Part shown: in pieces, positions 11,905 to 15,000 of the stretch
Position numbering within the stretch: the stretch's first letter is position 1
Layout: every line of letters starts with the position of its first letter
Assembly (NCBI GenBank): GCA_015478945.1
Contig: JABUQX010018453.1
Location: forward strand, 1 to 15,000
DNA: 15,000 nt
From: Trachelipus rathkii
Lineage: Eukaryota > Arthropoda > Malacostraca > Isopoda > Trachelipodidae
Direction: 5' to 3'
Program-made: the position numbers and the translations under genes
Notes under the pieces: generated by a model
Told to the model about the DNA's origin: nothing
The model's database searches: none
The model's input: the letters and a program-made list of their open reading frames with translations, nothing else

Positions 11905-12183
11905 GAAGAAGCCGACACAAAAATCTTACTACATGCCCTTAACACCAAAGACAGAGGTGCAGATACACTACTAGTGTTTGCACAAGACACAGATATTTTA
12001 GTTTTGCTAATGAGACGCTATCCAAGACTTCCGGAACATACATTCTTTGTGCCAACATCAGGCGAAGCAATTTCGGTACAAATCATATTTGTGTCACTTG
12101 GAGCACTAAAAGCTTCAGCATTGCCCGGATTTCACGCATTATCAGGTTGTGACTCCACCGGAAGTTTGTTTGGGAAGGGAAAG
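11905..12183 (+). other. Acidic nuclease-like core of the broken gene
   Basis: Within an uninterrupted frame, EEADTK is at 11905-11922, DTDIL at 11986-12000, RRYP shortly after, and HALSGCDSTGS followed by GKGK at about 12133-12183. The layout of Glu-Ala-Asp, then Asp-x-Asp, then Gly-Cys-Asp followed by a Gly-Lys-Gly turn parallels FEN-1/XPG nucleases (GEAEA, DMD, LGSDY and a helix-hairpin-helix start). All the acidic positions are intact here even though the rest of the gene is broken. The assignment to this fold is my inference from motif order; structure prediction would settle it. Confidence 0.5.
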
Positions 12184-12584
12184 TTATCATATTGGAAATC
12201 ATTTATTTCAGCGAGTGAAAAAGAACTTATTGCCTTGCAAAAGCTTGGTACCATGACTCAGTACCTGATGATATTGTGTATTAGCTGGAAGCATTTATTT
12301 GCCTGGTTTATCAGGCACACACCTCAACAACATCACTTGCAGAATTACGGTGGTCAATGTTCACGGCCAAGCAAGCCCTTGGAGATAAGTTACCTCCCAC
12401 TAGGGGCTCCCCTATACGCATTTAAGCCTGAAGTTAATTTCAAGCACTGTGTGGTCAAAAGATGATGAACAAATCTGGCGTCCCGGTCCAGTTGGGCACG
12501 GCTGTGTGCGAAAGGAAGGGAGTGCTTAGCCCCTGTTAATGCGTGCAGAAGCGAATTCCCCCAAGTCGAATTCTGAAACATAAA

Positions 12585-12698
12585 TGTTCCATGGTGAAGA
12601 ACCGATGTTCACCACCTCACAAATGTTTAGCAAACAATCTGCCTTGCACAGAAATGAATAGTTGCAATGCCGACAACTACACTTGGGATAATTTGTGT
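12585..12698 (+). other. Cysteine-rich C-terminal segment of the broken gene
   Basis: Six cysteines occur in 38 codons (the first codon at 12585, the last at 12696) with spacing C-x6-C-x5-C-x6-C-x5-C-x10-C, including the stretch NNLPCTEMNSC. Family members end in a similar CXC-like zinc-binding cluster, and relatives are sometimes labelled tesmin/TSO1-like. Some cysteines expected from that pattern appear to have been lost. An acidic tail (DGDSDEADEA) follows, then TAA at 12750-12752. Confidence 0.5.
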
Positions 12699-12810
12699 CC
12701 ACCTGATTACACCGATGGAGATAGTGATGAAGCTGATGAAGCCAATTTATAATTTGCCTATTGTATATTTATGTGCTTATAATACTTGAATTTGTTAAAA
12801 CATCATTTCT

Positions 12811-12830
12811 AAAGTAATGTAAAGTAATGT
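12811..12830 (+). repeat. Tandem 10-bp duplication
   Basis: AAAGTAATGT occurs twice in direct tandem, followed by a partial third AATGT, in the 3' flank of the broken gene. Probably a replication slippage product. Confidence 0.85.
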
Positions 12831-12858
12831 AATGTGGAGCATATTTTCTTATAATGTA

Positions 12859-12864
12859 ATTAAA
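12859..12864 (+). promoter_or_regulatory. Possible poly(A) signal ATTAAA
   Basis: ATTAAA lies about 107 bases after the stop codon of the broken gene, followed within 30 bases by a T-rich stretch. This is the second most common animal poly(A) hexamer and sits where a 3' end would be expected, but in AT-rich DNA it can easily arise by chance. Confidence 0.3.
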
Positions 12865-12969
12865 GTCATTTTGACATAATTTTTTTTATATAACTTTTTA
12901 CCTTAAAGTCAAGTTTTTTTTCAAATGTCGCCACCACTCACGGACAGGATCATATTCAAGAAGGGGGTG

Positions 12970-13090
12970 TTATTATTAATAGTATCATTATCACTACCAT
13001 CACAATCATCATCACTTTTACCACCATTATTAATATTGTAATTATTAACTAGGCTCTAACTAACAACATCTTCATCATTATCATTATAAA
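12970..13090. repeat. Degenerate ATT/ATC/ACC trinucleotide repeat
   Basis: Repeated ATTATT, ATCATC, ACCATC and ATCATT units in loose register, for example TATTATTAATAG near 12970 and CAATCATCATCAC near 13002. It is a decayed trinucleotide microsatellite. Confidence 0.65.
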
Positions 13091-13420
13091 TGGTTATACT
13101 CTTCTGATCAAAAATAGAAGTTTCCTTCAGTTGCCTAGCTCCGTATCGTTGTTTCCTCAGATAATATTCCTTCTTCGTCAAAAAATATATCGTGTTGATA
13201 GCTGATTCCCTCATCAATGTCCGAATATTGGTTTTAACTACAAAATTCAAATTCTTTGCAATGATTTCTCTGGTTTATTTCTCTGTGGTGGGTCTTCTTC
13301 GTTCTTAATGCAGATTAAATTTTATTCATTTTCTTTTCACAAGTGTCAAGATTTTCAACATCCATTTCTTTTACAGAGTTTCCACGTAATGTTACTAAGA
13401 GGTTTGTCCATTATTCTCTA
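13060..13420 (-). pseudogene. Weak coding-like remnant, unidentified
   Basis: On the minus strand a 64-codon open frame (13250 down to 13056) overlaps another frame with an acidic stretch (SDIDEGISYQHD followed by FDEEG), and further upstream comes a piece reading NSVKEMDVENLDTCEKK. Amino acid use is less skewed than in the surrounding chance frames, which hints at old coding sequence broken by frame changes. I do not recognise a family. An acidic N-terminus would fit several transposase families, but no catalytic motif is visible. It may equally be chance. Confidence 0.2.
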
Positions 13421-13890
13421 ATAACTATATGCTGAGCAGACAGCTTGTTGTGCCAATAAAATAGAAGCGAGAATCGGAAAGGTCAACTAGTAATCAAATA
13501 TTGCGTTTTACCCATTCTTGCCTTAGCGACAGATTATTTTTTAGCTCTTAACTGTACTTTCCAACAACTAAAAAAAATTTAAAATCGATTAGGAAGCGCG
13601 CCGAGATAAAGCAGTGTTGTTTCTATTGCAATGGCGCCCATCTGGATGACTCCATAGACATAAGCAACCCTGTGAAGATGTCAGCATGAAATTATTGAAC
13701 TAATAATTTTAACAGATAAAATGACACCCCTGGGACTTCCTTCATTACTTTGGCTTACGGGAGCCTTTATTCGTTGTGCTCCGACCTATATAAGGAAAAT
13801 TTTAAAACCAGGAATTAACATGAGAAGTGATTAGAAGTGTAAATAATTGACCCTTAAGTAAATGCAAGACGTTCCTTTAAATCATTTCTT
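13421..13890. other. Unassigned DNA, moderately balanced composition
   Basis: Less AT-rich than average, with no open frame of note. TATATAAG at 13787-13794 resembles a TATA box, but no gene follows; an AT repeat begins 100 bases on. Nothing here can be named. Confidence 0.45.
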
Positions 13891-14168
<278 letters not shown>

Positions 14169-15000
14169 TGGTTCCGAAAGAGTGCGTCGAGTGACTGAAG
14201 GACTGATTGGTGACGAACAAGGTGTCGTTTAGGAGTGGTAGAGGATGTGTGGGGATCAAATCTTTACATTGAATACAAAATGATTGAGAAAATGAGGGAG
14301 AAAAGAATAAATTTGTTTTTAGGTTTTTATGGATTTGCAACAGGCGTATGATAGAGTTAATAGGGAAGGCTTATGCAGGTGTTTAGTGATATATGGTGTT
14401 TGGTGGCAGGCTTCTGAATGGAGTCAAAAGTAATGTATGACGATAGTGAAGCGTGTGTAAGAATAATGGTGTCAATGGTGATTGGTTTAAGGATTAATAG
14501 CGGAGTAAGAAGGGTTGTGTTATTTCTCCGTGGTTACTTCTTTGTATATGTGATGGGGATTATTAAAGAATTCGAGGTGGGGATGGCAGGAAACGGTGTT
14601 AGAATGGTGAGAATGGAGATTGAGTGGAGGGTGCCTACCTATTATATGCGAATGATTTGTTTTGTGTGGCGAATCTGAAGAGAGTTTTTGAGAGGATTGG
14701 TAGAGAGATTTGGCAGGGTGTGTAAAAGGAGGGGCTTGAAGTAAAACGTGGATAAGAGTAAGGTTCTGGTTGTGAGTGAGGACAATCCTCGGTGTGAAGT
14801 TTATGTTAGATGGTTGAGCAGCTGGAACAAGTGTCCTGAGTTTTAAATATTTAGGGTATATATGTTGGATGAGAAGGGAACGGCTGATGCAGAGTTAAGT
14901 AGGAAAGTTGTGAAGGCAGAGGTGGCTGGTGCAATTAAATCCGTTGGTGAATGTAAAGGGACTAAGTCTCTGGAGTGTGCTAGGGTTTTAACATGAGGGA
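14169..15000 (+). mobile_element. Decayed LINE reverse transcriptase fragment, copy A (continues past the window)
   Basis: This is the polymerase part of a non-LTR retrotransposon ORF of a family I know to be abundant in crustacean sequence. In order: VTEGLIGDEQ at 14191-14220; FRSGRGC from 14228; motif A as MDLQQAYDRVN at 14329-14361 with its aspartates intact; SGVR at 14499 followed in a shifted frame by GCVISPWL; the catalytic YADD box changed to YAND at 14645-14656; a KSKV stretch at about 14754; a KYLG-like stretch at 14842-14856 in another frame; then RKV and LECARVL near the edge. Many one-base frame changes and stops rule out function. The endonuclease part is absent: the 5' end is cut at the AT microsatellite. 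The exact clade (Jockey/CR1-like or other) is not determined. Confidence 0.85.

Larger units (their letters stand above)
10720..12752 (+). pseudogene. Broken multi-copy invertebrate gene: acidic nuclease-like core plus cysteine-rich tail
   Basis: Five or more collinear coding pieces lie on one strand in changing frames. They are frame 1 from about 10729 to 10890 (including FFLTAPELQ), frame 0 from 10890 to about 11440 (including VVPRSMFAQDGTM), frame 1 from about 11449 to 12250, frame 0 from 12255 to about 12411 (including LAELRWSMF), frame 2 from 12440 to about 12592, and frame 0 from 12543 to the TAA at 12750. In-frame stops lie at 10891, 11512, 11596, 11602, 11776, 12282 and 12527. The order of blocks fits a large protein family that I recall as multi-copy and uncharacterised in corals, crustaceans and other invertebrates. 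Its central motifs EEADTK, DTD and GCDST resemble the metal-binding acidic residues of FEN/XPG-type nucleases; that function is inferred, not shown. The N-terminal part of the family is missing. One frame change falls at the A7 run 11441-11447, so some breaks could be sequencing errors, but the stops argue for real decay. Confidence 0.8.

Noticed and set aside
13787..13794. TATATAAG as a TATA box
   Set aside because: No gene downstream; an AT microsatellite starts about 100 bases later, and such words are expected by chance here.

Overview
This looks like a non-coding, strongly AT-rich stretch of a eukaryotic nuclear genome, most likely an aquatic invertebrate. A decapod crustacean is my best guess, by inference from the LINE family I recognise and from the very large AT microsatellites. 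There is no operon structure, no dense coding, no rRNA or tRNA that I can see, and no intact gene. Almost all open frames here are chance frames in AT-rich or low-complexity DNA.

Layout. Positions 1-8230 are AT-rich, pyrimidine-rich or A-rich DNA with several microsatellite-like blocks (about 1088-1245, 3931-4110, 5435-5645, 7500-7620, 8071-8230), a GATAAG-rich stretch (1360-1560), and a few GC-richer islands that I cannot assign (about 4740-4975 and 7060-7330). Positions 8240-9000 hold a decayed 3' part of a non-LTR retrotransposon (copy B). Positions 9000-9400 are an unassigned GC-richer island, and 9581-10416 are a very long imperfect AT tract.

The most informative region is 10720-12752, a broken gene on the + strand. 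Its pieces run collinearly through several frames and match a multi-copy invertebrate protein family known to me from memory. The family has a central acidic nuclease-like core (EEADTK, DTD and GCD motifs, laid out like a FEN/XPG or PIN-type nuclease) and a cysteine-rich tail. At least five frame changes and several in-frame stops show that it is a pseudogene, or that the sequence carries many indel errors.

Positions 12753-13890 contain its 3' flank with a possible poly(A) signal, a degenerate ATT/ATC repeat, a weak minus-strand coding-like remnant, and unassigned DNA. Positions 13891-14168 are another AT microsatellite. It abuts a second LINE fragment (copy A, 14169-15000) that carries recognisable reverse transcriptase blocks and continues past the window edge. 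Copies A and B lie on the same strand and share a collinear stretch (14868-15000 against 8350-8475), so they are probably two decayed members of one family. Nothing here appears to work together as a pathway; the window is best read as repeat-rich DNA with relics of selfish or multi-copy genes.
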